From positions 1 through 64,000 of the forward strand of contig NZ_CAOJCN010000020.1 of assembly GCF_948329515.1 (NCBI RefSeq): 64,000 nucleotides of DNA, read 5' to 3'. The stretch's first letter is position 1. Every line of letters begins with the position of its first letter. Position numbers and translations under genes: made by a program. This document shows, piece after piece, positions 33,072 through 42,005 of this stretch. Under the pieces are notes generated by a model. The model ran no database searches and had not been told where the DNA came from. It saw nothing but the letters and a program-made list of their open reading frames with translations. The stretch is from Cohnella rhizoplanae. Its GTDB lineage: Bacteria; Bacillota; Bacilli; Paenibacillales; Paenibacillaceae.

Positions 33072-34115
33072 TCATTCCTGATTAAGAGCTTCCCGCACGC
33101 GCGGAGCGACTTCCGTGCCGAGCAGCTCGATGGATCTCAATATGTCCTGATGCGGCATCGTCCCGACCGGCAAGTGCAGGAAAAACCGCGACAATCCCAA
33201 ACGCTTGCTCATGGCTATGATCTTGTCGGCGACCGTCTCGGGGTCTCCTACATATAGAGCGCCTTCGGGACCGCGGGAGGCATCGAAGGACTCACGCGTA
33301 TAAGGACTCCAGCCGCGCTCCTTGGCGAATAGATTAAACGATGCCTGCGTAGGCGGAAAATACTGCTCGACGGCGATGGACGTACTGTCGGCTACATAGC
33401 CGAGCGAATGCACGGCTACCCGCAGCTGCGATGCGTCATGTCCCGCCCGGGCGCCCGCGTTCTTGTACAGATCTATGATGGGCGCGAACCGTAAAGGACT
33501 GCCGCCGATAATCGCCAACACCAGCGGCAGACCCAGCACGCCTGCGCGTACGGCGGATTCCGCGTTCCCGCCGCTGCCGATCCATACGGGGAGCGGGGAC
33601 TGCACGGGACGCGGATATATGCCGAGGTTCGTGAAGGCCGGGCGATGTCCGCCCTTCCAACTAACCTTCTCGGATTGTCTCAGCTTGAGCAGCAGCTCGA
33701 GCTTCTCCTCGAATAGCTCGTTATAATCGTTCACGTCGTAACCGAACAAAGGAAAGGCATCCACCATGGAGCCGCGTCCCGCGATGATCTCGGCCCGGCC
33801 GTTGGATATGCCGTCCACCGTGGCGAATTGCTGGAATAACCGCACCGGATCGACGGCCGAGAGCACGGTCACCGAGCTGGTCAACCGAATCTGTCGGGTA
33901 ACCGCGGCACCTGCCGCCAATACGACGGCGGTGGCCGAATCCGCGAATTCCTTGCGATGATGCTCGCCGATGCCGAATATATCGAGCCCTGCCTGATCGG
34001 CTAGCGCGATTTCTTCCACGACCTCGCGCAGCCGCTCCGCATGGCTGATCGTCTGTCCCGTGTTCACGTCGGGAGTCGTCTCGATAAACGAATCGACGCC
34101 AATTTCAAATCTCAC
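33072..34115 (-). CDS. LLM-class (luciferase-like) flavin-dependent oxidoreductase
   Basis: 347-residue TIM-barrel flavin monooxygenase or reductase family member. Signatures: FGIGEHHRKEFADSATAVVL AAGAAVTRQIRLTSSVTVL, followed by DPVRLFQQFATVDGISNGRA and EIIAGRGSMVDAFPLFGYDV. LPVWIGSGGNAESAVRAG is the usual second half motif. The start is GTG 34115 behind AAAGGGGAG. Directly upstream is a palindrome (34153-34172) in the promoter and then a MarR regulator, which probably controls it. The natural substrate is not predictable; close relatives are annotated only at family level. Confidence 0.9.
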   Translation of the reverse strand: MRFEIGVDSFIETTPDVNTGQTISHAERLREVVEEIALADQAGLDIFGIGEHHRKEFADSATAVVLAAGAAVTRQIRLTSSVTVLSAVDPVRLFQQFATVDGISNGRAEIIAGRGSMVDAFPLFGYDVNDYNELFEEKLELLLKLRQSEKVSWKGGHRPAFTNLGIYPRPVQSPLPVWIGSGGNAESAVRAGVLGLPLVLAIIGGSPLRFAPIIDLYKNAGARAGHDASQLRVAVHSLGYVADSTSIAVEQYFPPTQASFNLFAKERGWSPYTRESFDASRGPEGALYVGDPETVADKIIAMSKRLGLSRFFLHLPVGTMPHQDILRSIELLGTEVAPRVREALNQE

Positions 34116-34152
34116 GGATATTCTCCCCTTTAGATATATATTATAATATTAG

Positions 34153-34172
34153 ATATCCTACCATTAGGATAT
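34153..34172. promoter_or_regulatory. Palindrome in the monooxygenase promoter, candidate MarR operator
   Basis: ATATCCTA CCAT TAGGATAT, a perfect 8-4-8 inverted repeat, 38 nt upstream of the GTG start in an AT-rich promoter region. Confidence 0.55.
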
Positions 34173-34240
34173 ATGAGTGCGAGATGCTTGTCAACACCCT
34201 ACGTTCATGTCCCATCGTCAATGCCCAGGTATGGCAAGCA

Positions 34241-34273
34241 TAAAAAAAACGGCGCAGAATCATCCTGCGTCGT
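34241..34273 (-). terminator. Intrinsic terminator of the MarR gene
   Basis: On the minus strand ACGACGCAG, loop, CTGCGCCGT (one mismatch) and eight T. Confidence 0.8.
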
Positions 34274-34287
34274 CTAAAAGCAATCCC

Positions 34288-34758
34288 TTATTCATCTTTT
34301 GCCGGTTCAGCTCTTTGCTGGAGGGCCAATCCGATTTTTTTGGCTACGCGGATCAGTTCCAGCTTCTCGTCGTCCGTCGCGGGCGACAAGCCCATCTTGA
34401 TCGCCTCCAGGTGCTTAGGGAAAATATCCGCGAAGTAATCATGGCCTTGCCGGGTCAACGTAATATTAATCTTCCTACGGTCCCCCGGGATGGGCGTACG
34501 CTCGACGAGCCCTTTCTTTTCCAGCTTATCGACGACGTAAGTAATGCTCCCGCTCGGAATGGAGAAGATGTCGCTGATGAGCTGTACGGAATGGGGACCC
34601 TTATTATATAGAAGCTCGAGGATTTGAAACGTTTCCCTGCTGAGTTCGTAACCGTCGATATCGCGCTTCAGGTAGTCGAAAAGCGTATCCGTGAATTTCT
34701 TCAATACGCGGACCACCTGCAGATCCAGCTCTTGTTCCGTTGAATCGCGTTCGGTCAT
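34288..34758 (-). CDS. MarR-family regulator
   Basis: 156 residues from ATG 34758, seven nt after GGGAGA (an ATG at 34776 is in frame but without RBS). The winged helix is FQILELLYNKGPHSVQLISD IFSIPSGSITYVVDKLEKKG LVERTPIPGDRRKINITLT, which is the standard MarR pattern with DRR in the wing. The flanking helices (LQVVRVLKKFTDTLFDYL, EKLELIRVAKKIGLALQQ) form the dimer interface. It carries a 9-bp palindrome in its own promoter and another lies before the neighbouring monooxygenase gene, so autoregulation and control of that gene are likely. Confidence 0.92.
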   Translation of the reverse strand: MTERDSTEQELDLQVVRVLKKFTDTLFDYLKRDIDGYELSRETFQILELLYNKGPHSVQLISDIFSIPSGSITYVVDKLEKKGLVERTPIPGDRRKINITLTRQGHDYFADIFPKHLEAIKMGLSPATDDEKLELIRVAKKIGLALQQRAEPAKDE

Positions 34759-34781
34759 ATCCAAGTCTCCCTGCATTTAGC

Positions 34782-34806
34782 CTATTACTAGGAATTATAG
34801 TAATAG
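34782..34806. promoter_or_regulatory. Palindrome in the MarR promoter, candidate autoregulatory operator
   Basis: CTATTACTA (34782-34790) and TAGTAATAG (34798-34806), perfect 9-bp arms with a 7-nt spacer, 24 nt upstream of the MarR start. Confidence 0.6.
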
Positions 34807-34945
34807 CTTAAATGCGATGTCAAGAATGCGATGAATCCGCAGCTTCGCACCATAAAAAATAAAAAGCGCACAAGCTGAATGCACGGGACGAGATTTGGGT
34901 ATAAATAATCAGATAGGTATTTTTTTCTTCGGGGAGAGATTTCTG

Positions 34946-35119
34946 ATGCAACCAGACCAAGACTCGAAGCTCCGACAATTACAATCGCAGGCAGAGGACT
35001 TGCGTAAATGGGTTGTATTTTATGAAAAAGCGCATGAAGAATATAGGCTGAAGCAATATGAAAAATATCTCACCAATGCGCTGACGGCTATTGATCGGTT
35101 AAAGCAACCCACGCGTTGA
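34946..35119 (+). CDS. Small helical protein, unknown
   Basis: 57 residues from ATG 34946 behind GGGGAGAGA; an upstream in-frame ATG at 34895 has no RBS. The sequence (MQPDQDSKLRQLQSQAEDLR, FYEKAHEEYRLKQYEKYL, ALTAIDRLKQ) predicts two charged amphipathic helices likely to form a helical hairpin. No signal peptide, no known family. Followed by a very strong terminator, so it is a genuine single-gene transcript. Confidence 0.6.
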   Translation: MQPDQDSKLRQLQSQAEDLRKWVVFYEKAHEEYRLKQYEKYLTNALTAIDRLKQPTR

Positions 35120-35156
35120 AATATGGCGCTCGATGATAGATGGCATATTAAGCTAT

Positions 35157-35195
35157 AAAGCCCTTTCGGATCCAGAAGGAATCCGAAAGGGCTTT
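35157..35195 (+). terminator. Strong intrinsic terminator
   Basis: AAAGCCCTTTCGGAT and ATCCGAAAGGGCTTT form a perfect 15-bp stem with a 9-nt loop. Confidence 0.9.
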
Positions 35196-35335
35196 ATTCG
35201 TGCTGTTCTGCAATCCGGCAGACAATAATATTCGACTATAAAATGCGCGTTAGACGCAGACGTTTTGTCTCCCCGATTCGTTATGATAGAGGTATTGGCC
35301 AACTAAGCCCGCAAAAAGAAGGAGAGGATCAAGCC

Positions 35336-36523
35336 GTGACAGAACGACATCCGTTGTATCAAGCCGCCGCCGACCTGCAGGCGCAGTTGTCCGTCTGGAG
35401 GCGCGACTTCCACCGCAACCCGGAGCTGGGTTATGAAGAAACGAGAACGGCCGGCATCGTCGCGGATCATCTGACGCGATTGGGCCTGGAGGTCCGGACG
35501 GGCGTCGGCAAGACCGGCGTCGTCGGCCTACTGCGAGGCGCGGAGCCTGGGCCGACGGTGCTGCTCAGAGCCGACATGGACGCGCTGCCGATCCCGGACG
35601 GCAAAGAGGCGGACTATGCATCTACGGTAAAAGGAAAAGCCCACTTGTGCGGCCACGACGGCCATACGTCCATGCTGATGGCCGCCGCGCTCCTGCTCGC
35701 GAAGAACGCGCCGCCCAAAGGGAACATCAAATTCATGTTCCAGCCTGCGGAAGAAGGACTGGCCGGCGCAAAATCGATGATCGACGACGGCGTGCTCGAG
35801 CACCCGCGCGTGGATGCCGCCTTCGCCCTGCACGTCAAGCCGACGATCGCTTCGGGCAGGATCGGCGTCGGCTCGGGCACGTTCTATGCGGCGGCGGACC
35901 GCATCCGCATCCGGATTATCGGTCGGGGCGGCCACGCCGCGGCGCCGCACCAGACGATCGATTCCATACCGATCGCCGCGCAGGTCATCACGGCGCTGCA
36001 GTCGATCGCGAGCCGCCAGACCGATCCGCTGGATGCGGTGGTCGTGACGATCGGCCAGATTCAGGGCGGATTCGCCTCCAACGTGATCGCGCCCGAGGTC
36101 GAGCTCAGCGGAACGGTCCGCACGCTGAATCCCGCCCTGCAGGAGCTGATGCCAGCCAGGATCGAGCGGATCGTCCGCGGCGTGACCGAGTCGTTCGGCG
36201 CTTCCTATGCGTTCGATTACAATTTCAGCTATCCCATGGTGATCAACGACGAGCAGATGACAGAACATATCAGCCGCACGGCCGACGTCACGCTTGGTTC
36301 TGGCAGCTGGTTCGCAGAAAGGCCGACCATGGGCGGCGAAGACTTCGCCTTCGTCGCGCGGGAGGTGCCCTCGGCTTTGTTCTGGCTCGGCGTCGGAGAC
36401 GGTACGGAGCGTACCTCCTACCCGCTGCACCATCCGAAGTTCGACCTGGACGAGAACGCCCTTCCTGTCGGGGCCGCCATGCTCGCATCCGCGGCTCTGA
36501 ATTATCTGGAGCAGCATAGTTAA
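35336..36523 (+). CDS. M20-family amidohydrolase (N-acyl amino acid hydrolase type)
   Basis: 395-residue di-metal hydrolase of the AmaA/HipO-like group. Metal and catalytic motifs: RRDFHRNPELGYEE, LLRADMDALPI, HLCGHDGHTSML, FQPAEEGLAGA, the dimerisation lid with GRGGHAAAPHQTIDSI, and near the end FAERPTMGGEDFAF and PLHHPKFDLDE. The start is GTG 35336, nine nt after AGGAGAGG; the upstream frame from 35243 covers the preceding leader and is not needed. No signal peptide, so it acts in the cytoplasm on N-acyl or N-carbamoyl amino acids or related amides. Monocistronic, with terminators on both sides. Confidence 0.93.
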   Translation: MTERHPLYQAAADLQAQLSVWRRDFHRNPELGYEETRTAGIVADHLTRLGLEVRTGVGKTGVVGLLRGAEPGPTVLLRADMDALPIPDGKEADYASTVKGKAHLCGHDGHTSMLMAAALLLAKNAPPKGNIKFMFQPAEEGLAGAKSMIDDGVLEHPRVDAAFALHVKPTIASGRIGVGSGTFYAAADRIRIRIIGRGGHAAAPHQTIDSIPIAAQVITALQSIASRQTDPLDAVVVTIGQIQGGFASNVIAPEVELSGTVRTLNPALQELMPARIERIVRGVTESFGASYAFDYNFSYPMVINDEQMTEHISRTADVTLGSGSWFAERPTMGGEDFAFVAREVPSALFWLGVGDGTERTSYPLHHPKFDLDENALPVGAAMLASAALNYLEQHS

Positions 36524-36543
36524 GCGAATCTAGGAAAATAGAG

Positions 36544-36579
36544 AAGCATCCCTCAGCTCGCGGGCTAAGGGGTGCTTTT
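36544..36579 (+). terminator. Intrinsic terminator of the amidohydrolase gene
   Basis: AAGCATCCCT (36544-36553) pairs with AGGGGTGCTT (36568-36577, one wobble), followed by TTTT overlapping the stop of the opposing gene. Confidence 0.75.
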
Positions 36580-36950
36580 CAAGCGGACGCGGGATATTCG
36601 CAAAATACGAGGCGGTTGCCGAACGGATCGGTGACCGTGCATTCCTCGCTGCCCCAAGGCGGTTTTTCCAAGCCGGGTCTCGCATAATCGTACTTCTTTT
36701 CGATCAATGCCTTTTGCCATTCGCGCACGCCCGTCATATGGATCCGCAGAGCGGCGCCCGGACAGCAGTCTCCATGGTGCTCGCTGAGATGCAGCTTAAT
36801 CTCGCCTTGGGAGATCTGGAAGTACAGCGGCAATTCCGGTTCGAACCGATGCTCCCAATCCACCTGAAAGCCCAGGAAGTCCACGTAAAATTCCTTTGCC
36901 TTCCGTACGTCGAAAATGCGCAGAATCGGAACGATTTGCTCGAGTTTCAT
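36579..36950 (-). CDS. Glyoxalase/bleomycin-resistance-fold protein
   Basis: 123 residues with the VOC (beta-alpha-beta-beta-beta) repeats: VPILRIFDVRKAKEFYVDFL GFQVDWEHRFEPELPLY in the first half and RIHMTGVREWQKALIEKKYD to ECTVTDPFGNRLVFCEY in the second. It is the short, single-domain type of the bleomycin resistance/glyoxalase superfamily; many of these are annotated as bleomycin-resistance proteins without direct evidence. CC in HGDCCPGAALRI is unusual. RBS AAAGGGG. Stands alone, tail-to-tail with the amidohydrolase. Confidence 0.85.
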   Translation of the reverse strand: MKLEQIVPILRIFDVRKAKEFYVDFLGFQVDWEHRFEPELPLYFQISQGEIKLHLSEHHGDCCPGAALRIHMTGVREWQKALIEKKYDYARPGLEKPPWGSEECTVTDPFGNRLVFCEYPASA

Positions 36951-37057
36951 CCTTGGCGGCCCCTTTCAACTCAGCAGAATTTCAATCTCCCGATATGAAT
37001 TCGATAGGCGCACCGGATTTCCTCTTGCCGTTAGGCCGCGATGGCCTCATCGCGTTG

Positions 37058-37885
37058 TCAGCCCTTGATCGCGCCGGCGGACATCTGCATGAACGACTTG
37101 TTGGCGAAAACGTAAGCGACGAGGATCGGCACGATCGACAAGCAGGCGCCCGCCATCATCAGATGCGTCTGCGAGGCGGCCGAGACGCCGTACTTCAGAC
37201 TCGCGAGCCCTACGGTCAACGTCTGCAGCTCCGGCTTGCTCAGCGTGAATACGAACGGAAGCAGATACTCGTTCCAGGCGCCGCGGAACGCAAACAACGC
37301 GCATACGCCCAATCCAGGCGCGAGAAGCGGCAAAACGATCTTAACGAACGTCCTGCCGCGGGAGCATCCGTCGATGAGCGCGGCTTCGTCGAGCTCGCGG
37401 GGGATGCCGCTCATGAAGCTAAGCAAGATAAAAAATGCCGAAGCATGCGCGCTGACGAGGATCAATACGACGCCCCATAACGTGTCCTGCAGGCGCAGCT
37501 TGATCATCAGCTCGAACTGCGGTCGCAGGACAACGGCCCCGATCGCCACGAACATCGTGAAGGCCTGCATGCCGATATACAGCCTTTTGCCGGCAAACGT
37601 CATCCTGTCGGCCACGTAGGCCGCCATCGAGGATACGAGCAGGATGCCGATCGTCGACGCGGCTGCGACGAACAGGCTGTTCATCGTATATGCCGAGAAG
37701 TTGGCCTGCCGCCAGGCTTCGGCGTAGTTGGACAGCTGCCAGCTCGTCGGCAGGATCGTCGCCCCCGCCGTCAGTTCGGCGTTCGTCTTGAACGAACCCA
37801 GGAGCGTGACCAGGATCGGGAACAGCGTTAACAAAGCTGCAGCGAGCAGGAACGCCCACAGCGCGGTCTTCCCTATCGTTCGCAT
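37058..37885 (-). CDS. Carbohydrate ABC transporter permease (MalG type)
   Basis: 275 residues with six hydrophobic spans, starting ALWAFLLAAALLTLFPILVTL LGSF. The coupling loop reads EAALIDGCSRGRTFVKIVLP LLAPG, the EAA motif of the CUT1 family. The C-terminus PILVAYVFANKSFMQMSAGA IKG is characteristic of MalG-like partners. Third gene of the lipoprotein-permease-permease operon on the minus strand; 16 nt separate it from the preceding permease. The ATPase is missing, as is common in Paenibacillaceae, where a shared MsmX-type ATPase serves many CUT1 importers. Confidence 0.93.
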   Translation of the reverse strand: MRTIGKTALWAFLLAAALLTLFPILVTLLGSFKTNAELTAGATILPTSWQLSNYAEAWRQANFSAYTMNSLFVAAASTIGILLVSSMAAYVADRMTFAGKRLYIGMQAFTMFVAIGAVVLRPQFELMIKLRLQDTLWGVVLILVSAHASAFFILLSFMSGIPRELDEAALIDGCSRGRTFVKIVLPLLAPGLGVCALFAFRGAWNEYLLPFVFTLSKPELQTLTVGLASLKYGVSAASQTHLMMAGACLSIVPILVAYVFANKSFMQMSAGAIKG

Positions 37886-37901
37886 TTAAGCCTCTCCTTT
37901 C

Positions 37902-38804
37902 TTAGGCGTACCGGTTCATCTGTTTGGAGCCGTAGAAATACAGGACCGTAACCGCGCCGACGATGACCGCCGTGACAAAAGCGACCGCGCTCCCATAGCC
38001 GATCTCCTGGACCTGCGAGGCCGCGCCGGTGCCCGCCGTAGGGAAGAACAGCTTGTATACGTACAAAAACATGACGTTCGTCTTGCCGACCGGCCCTCCG
38101 TCCGTCAGCACCATGATGCTCTCGTAGCCCTTGAGCGCATTGATGATGGCCAGCATGACGATCATCTGCGAGACCGGACCCAGCATCGGGAGCGTCACGT
38201 AGCGGAACTGCTGCAGCTTGTTCGCGCCGTCCAGCGAAGCGCTCTCGTAGACGTCGGCAGGAATATTCTGCAGGCCGGCCAGGAACAGCAGCATGTAGTT
38301 GCCGACGGCGCCCCAGACGGAGACGAGCACGACCGTCAGCATCGCATGATCGACGCCGAGCCAGTCGACGGCGCCGCCGATCAGCTTGTACTTGAGCAGA
38401 AACTGGTTGAGTACGCCGTTGTAGGCGTTAAATATCGCGAAGAAGACGACGGCCATGACCGCGGAGCTGATGATCGTGGGCATGAAAAAGACGGCACGGA
38501 GCACATGCCGTCCTCTCAATCCGCGATTCAGCAGCACCGCGAGCAGCAGCGCGAGCGGGATCGACAGCGCCAGCTTGCCCCCGGCGTACGCGAACGTATT
38601 GACCACGGACTGCCAAAACTCGCCGTCCCGCAGGACGCGCGCGAAGTTGTCCAGGCCGATATACCGCTCCGCCCCGTATCCCTTGTAATCGTAGAACATG
38701 TATCGCATCGCCCAGCCGATCGGATAGATGCCGAGCACGACCGTGAGCAGGAAGCTCGGCATCATGAATCCGTAGGAGAACGCCAGGTTTTTCTTTCTAT
38801 TCAT
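37902..38804 (-). CDS. Carbohydrate ABC transporter permease (MalF type)
   Basis: 300 residues, six spans. Opens MNRKKNLAFSYGFMMPSFLL with a long periplasm-side first loop, as in MalF/UgpA-type CUT1 permeases. The EAA loop is ESASLDGANKLQQFRYVTLP MLGP. GGPVGKTNVMFLYVYKLFF precedes the last spans, a family motif. The start overlaps the stop of the binding-protein gene by 8 nt, so expression is coupled. Works with the 37058 permease. Confidence 0.93.
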   Translation of the reverse strand: MNRKKNLAFSYGFMMPSFLLTVVLGIYPIGWAMRYMFYDYKGYGAERYIGLDNFARVLRDGEFWQSVVNTFAYAGGKLALSIPLALLLAVLLNRGLRGRHVLRAVFFMPTIISSAVMAVVFFAIFNAYNGVLNQFLLKYKLIGGAVDWLGVDHAMLTVVLVSVWGAVGNYMLLFLAGLQNIPADVYESASLDGANKLQQFRYVTLPMLGPVSQMIVMLAIINALKGYESIMVLTDGGPVGKTNVMFLYVYKLFFPTAGTGAASQVQEIGYGSAVAFVTAVIVGAVTVLYFYGSKQMNRYA

Positions 38805-40170
38805 CGGCGTACTGACCGGCCAGCCGGGCCGGGTCGAAGTCCGGATCCGGCTCCGCCTTCACGTCGCCGCTCGCGATCGCGGCGTCGAGCGCTTTGTTGT
38901 ACCGCGCGTTCAGATCGGCGACGATGGCGTCCAGATCGCCGCCGCTGAGGATGTACTTGAAGAAAGCGTCGTCGGACTTGGCGCCCTGCACGGGGACGGC
39001 GGGATAAACCGGCCACACGCCGTCACGCGCGGTCGGCAGGAAACCGTCGATTCCGTACACTTCGGGTTTGGCGGCTACCGCGCTCACCGACGGCACCATC
39101 GCGATGCCGAAGCCCTTCTCCTGGTATTGCTGCAGAATCTGGTCGCCGTACATATAGGCCATGAATTTCCAAGCGGCATCCTTATGCTCGGATTCCGAGC
39201 TGATCGCGAGCCATTGTCCCCCCAGGAATCCGGAGGCGCCGTTTACGCTGCCGTCGATCGAAGGCGCTGGCGCGGCGGCCCATTCGATCTTGGCGGGGAA
39301 CTGCGACTGGTAAACGCCTGCCTCCGCGGAGAAGGACAGGTACATCCCGATCTTCCCTTCGGCGAACTGCGCCCGCAGCGGATCGATATCCAGCGATTCC
39401 ACGCCGGGCAGCATGCTGCCGTCGTCCTTCATCTGCTTGAACGCCTCGATGATCGGCTTGAAAGGGGCGAAGTCGTACCGCGCCGTCTTGAAATCGTAGC
39501 CGAAGCCGCCATAGCCGCTCGTCTCGGCGATGACGCGCGCGGACCTGCCCAGCGCGCTGCCCGGGCTTTTGAAGTTTTGAGCGAAGCCGTATTCTCCGTT
39601 CGCCTTCCCTGCGGCCGTTATTTTTTTGGCATCCTCCACGAGCTCGGCCAGCGTCGTCGGCGGCGCTGCGATACCCGCCTTGGCGAACAGCTCCTTGTTG
39701 TAGATGAGCCGCATCGTCGTCCCGTAGTTCGGCAGGCTGTATCGCTTCCCGTCGAAGCTGTTCAAGTTTTCCATGAGCGGAAACTTGGCTTTGAGCTCGT
39801 CTGTCAGGTACGCGTCGATCGGCGCGAGGAACCCCTTTTTATAAAAGGTCTGGATCGTATTCTCCTTCACCCGGATGACGTCCGGGGCTTCGGAGGTCTG
39901 GAACGACATGTCGAGCGCCTGGTCGAAGTCGTCGCCCTTGATGACCAGCTCGACCTCGATATCGTCCGCATTGGTCCGGTTGTACGCGTCGACCTGTTCC
40001 TTGATGAATTCCGAATCGTGCCGGTCTCCGGTCCAATAGACGATTTTCGTTTTGCCGCCGGACTTGGCTCCGCTTTGTTCTTCCTCCGATGACTGTCCGC
40101 TGCAGGCGACCAGGCTTCCCGCGAGCGTCAAGCCCGAGGCTGCGAGCAGCAGCTGCTTTTTCATGCGCAT
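38797..40170 (-). CDS. Extracellular sugar-binding lipoprotein (solute-binding family 1)
   Basis: 457 residues. Lipoprotein signal MRMKKQLLLAASGLTLAGSL VAC, lipobox LVAC, followed by a charged Ser/Glu linker. The mature domain starts KIVYWTGDRHDSEFIKEQVD AYN, the usual first strand-helix of family-1 binding proteins, with YNKELFAKAGIAAPPTTLAE LVEDAKKI in the middle and GGQWLAISSESEHKDAAWKF MAYM, all typical for CUT1 carbohydrate receptors. RBS GGAGAGAGAG. Downstream of the 41998/40353 two-component genes on the same strand, but separated from them by a terminator, so it has its own promoter, probably activated by that system. Confidence 0.92.
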   Translation of the reverse strand: MRMKKQLLLAASGLTLAGSLVACSGQSSEEEQSGAKSGGKTKIVYWTGDRHDSEFIKEQVDAYNRTNADDIEVELVIKGDDFDQALDMSFQTSEAPDVIRVKENTIQTFYKKGFLAPIDAYLTDELKAKFPLMENLNSFDGKRYSLPNYGTTMRLIYNKELFAKAGIAAPPTTLAELVEDAKKITAAGKANGEYGFAQNFKSPGSALGRSARVIAETSGYGGFGYDFKTARYDFAPFKPIIEAFKQMKDDGSMLPGVESLDIDPLRAQFAEGKIGMYLSFSAEAGVYQSQFPAKIEWAAAPAPSIDGSVNGASGFLGGQWLAISSESEHKDAAWKFMAYMYGDQILQQYQEKGFGIAMVPSVSAVAAKPEVYGIDGFLPTARDGVWPVYPAVPVQGAKSDDAFFKYILSGGDLDAIVADLNARYNKALDAAIASGDVKAEPDPDFDPARLAGQYADE

Positions 40171-40285
40171 CTCTCTCTCTCCTATCGATCAAATATACGG
40201 TCCTGTGCTTTATTATAGAGTCGGCCCCGCCCGCGCATAATGCGGTGAACCGCACATTGAGGGCAGGTTTTCCAATCTTCTTCGC

Positions 40286-40328
40286 AAAAAACAGCCCTTC
40301 CCGCCCCTGCAAGGCGGAATCGGGCTGT
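40286..40328 (-). terminator. Intrinsic terminator after the first YesN-like gene
   Basis: On the minus strand ACAGCCCGATTCCGCC pairs with GGCGGGAAGGGCTGT (small internal mismatch), followed by six T. It separates the two-component genes from the transporter genes. Confidence 0.85.
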
Positions 40329-40352
40329 CCTCCGGGTAAGCGGCGTCTGCGG

Positions 40353-42005
40353 CTACGAATCGATCGCGAGATCGAACGGCAGGTCCAGCTTGCCCGTGCT
40401 ATAGAGCTTGAACTCCGACGGCGTCATGTTCGTGTGCTTCTTGAAGCTCTCACTAAAATAACGGCGGTGCTCGTAGCCGAGCGCCGACGCGATCTCCTGG
40501 ACCTGGTCCCCGCGGACGAGCATCTCCTTCGCCCGCTCCATCCGCTGATGGATCACGAACTGCTGGTGGGAGATGCCCATCACTTTTTTGAACAGGTTGG
40601 AAAAGTAACCCGGACTGATGTTGAACTGTCTCGCGCAGCGCTCTACCGACAGGTCCTGCCCGAGATTCGCGCAGATGTAGTCCTTGGCCCGATAGATCAG
40701 CTTGGTCGGCTCGTCCGCGCGCTCCCGCTCGATCCACGAGCAAGCCTCGAGACAGATATCCGTCACCGCCGCCCGCATCGTCTGGAACGAAGCGCCGCGT
40801 CCTGCCGCCGCATGCCATCTGTCTTCCAGCGCCTTGACGCGCGATTGCGGGAATTGCTCCATCATCGTCCTGCACGCTTTGGTCGTCAGCTCGTAGCACA
40901 GGTTCTCGACATGCCTGGGCTCGGGGAGCGGCTCCCGCCGCAGCAGTCCGCCACATATCTGCTCCAGGATCAGCTGGCAATGATCCGCGTTGCCCGACCG
41001 CAGCGCCATCAGGAACGCCTGTTCGGTAGCCGAGGAGAACAGCGGCAGCGCTTGCGCGTCTTCGGTCCCGGTGCCGGCATAGCGGCTCACGCCGTTGCCC
41101 TCGGTGTAAAAATGGTAGGACAGCGCGCTTAACGCCTGATTGTAGGCCTTGGGGAGCTCCTCGACGGAGGCCACGCACAAGCCGACGCCGACGGAGACCG
41201 TCGCGCGGGTGAATTGGAATATATTCGCCCGGCACGCCTCCGAGATCTGCCCGGCGAGACGATCGTCCGCGCAATTGATCAAGCAGACGAACCGGTTCAC
41301 CCCTTCGCTGAACACGACGCCCGCGGCAGAGGCCGCGATCGTTTCTTCCAGGATATTGCGCAGGCTGAAGCGGAGCAGATCTACCTCGCGCGCAGGCTGG
41401 AGCTTGTACTTGTCCATGAATCGATCGAGCTCGATGATGAAAAGGCCGAAGTTCCGCGGCGCCATGGGGATCCCCCGCCGCTCCCATTCGCCCGGCGCCG
41501 TATCGGCGTTCGCGGCGTGGTGCACGAGGAGGAAGAGGTATTCCTGCTGCACCGCAGGCAGGCTCTTGCGCATGCTCCGCTCCAGTTCGAGCCGCTGCGC
41601 CGCCTCGCGCCGCTCCGCCAAGCTCGCCTCCTTGGCCTTCAGGACGACGCTCAAGATCTCGTCGATCGAGAACGGCTTCTTGACGAAGTCGAACGCCCCG
41701 AGCCGGATCGCCTGCCGCGTATATGCGAAGTCCGTATATGCGCTCAGGATGACGATCTTCGTGGCGGGCGAACCTTCCAGAATCGCCTGCGTCATGGCCA
41801 GTCCGTCTATCCGGGGCATGCGGATATCGGTCAGCACGACGTCGGGCCTCGTCTCGCGGACGATCCGGATGCCTTCCTCCCCGTCCAGCGCCGTGCCGGC
41901 CACCACGATCCCGTGCTCGGCCCACGGCGGCTTGCGCGAGATCATCTCGACGACGCTGCGGATATCGTCGATGATGCAGAGCTTAACCATCTCTCCCTCA
42001 ATCAT
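40353..42005 (-). CDS. Response regulator, YesN-like (REC + AraC HTH)
   Basis: 550 residues from ATG 42005 (nine nt after GGAGG; ATG at 42011 and 41990 are also in frame). The receiver domain (about 1-125) has LCIIDD, phosphoacceptor Asp in VVLTDIRMP and Lys in FVKKPFS. A long middle region of about 300 residues is typical for YesN-type proteins. The AraC-type double HTH fills the C-terminus (LSVERCARQFNISPGYFSNL FKKVMG, VQEIASALGYEHRRYFSESF KKHTNMTPSEFK). Translationally coupled to the kinase gene. Expected to activate the adjacent sugar transporter (38797-37058). Confidence 0.93.
   Translation of the reverse strand: MIEGEMVKLCIIDDIRSVVEMISRKPPWAEHGIVVAGTALDGEEGIRIVRETRPDVVLTDIRMPRIDGLAMTQAILEGSPATKIVILSAYTDFAYTRQAIRLGAFDFVKKPFSIDEILSVVLKAKEASLAERREAAQRLELERSMRKSLPAVQQEYLFLLVHHAANADTAPGEWERRGIPMAPRNFGLFIIELDRFMDKYKLQPAREVDLLRFSLRNILEETIAASAAGVVFSEGVNRFVCLINCADDRLAGQISEACRANIFQFTRATVSVGVGLCVASVEELPKAYNQALSALSYHFYTEGNGVSRYAGTGTEDAQALPLFSSATEQAFLMALRSGNADHCQLILEQICGGLLRREPLPEPRHVENLCYELTTKACRTMMEQFPQSRVKALEDRWHAAAGRGASFQTMRAAVTDICLEACSWIERERADEPTKLIYRAKDYICANLGQDLSVERCARQFNISPGYFSNLFKKVMGISHQQFVIHQRMERAKEMLVRGDQVQEIASALGYEHRRYFSESFKKHTNMTPSEFKLYSTGKLDLPFDLAIDS

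Noticed and set aside
34946..35119. Toxin-antitoxin component
   Set aside because: A single small helical protein with its own terminator and no partner gene within 100 bases on either side.
35528..36519. Long open frames overlapping the M20 amidohydrolase on both strands
   Set aside because: GC-rich shadow frames of low complexity; the amidohydrolase frame carries all conserved motifs.
40453..41925. 490-codon alternative frame within the first YesN-like gene
   Set aside because: Arg/Gly-rich reading of the same DNA in another frame; the response-regulator frame has the receiver and HTH motifs.
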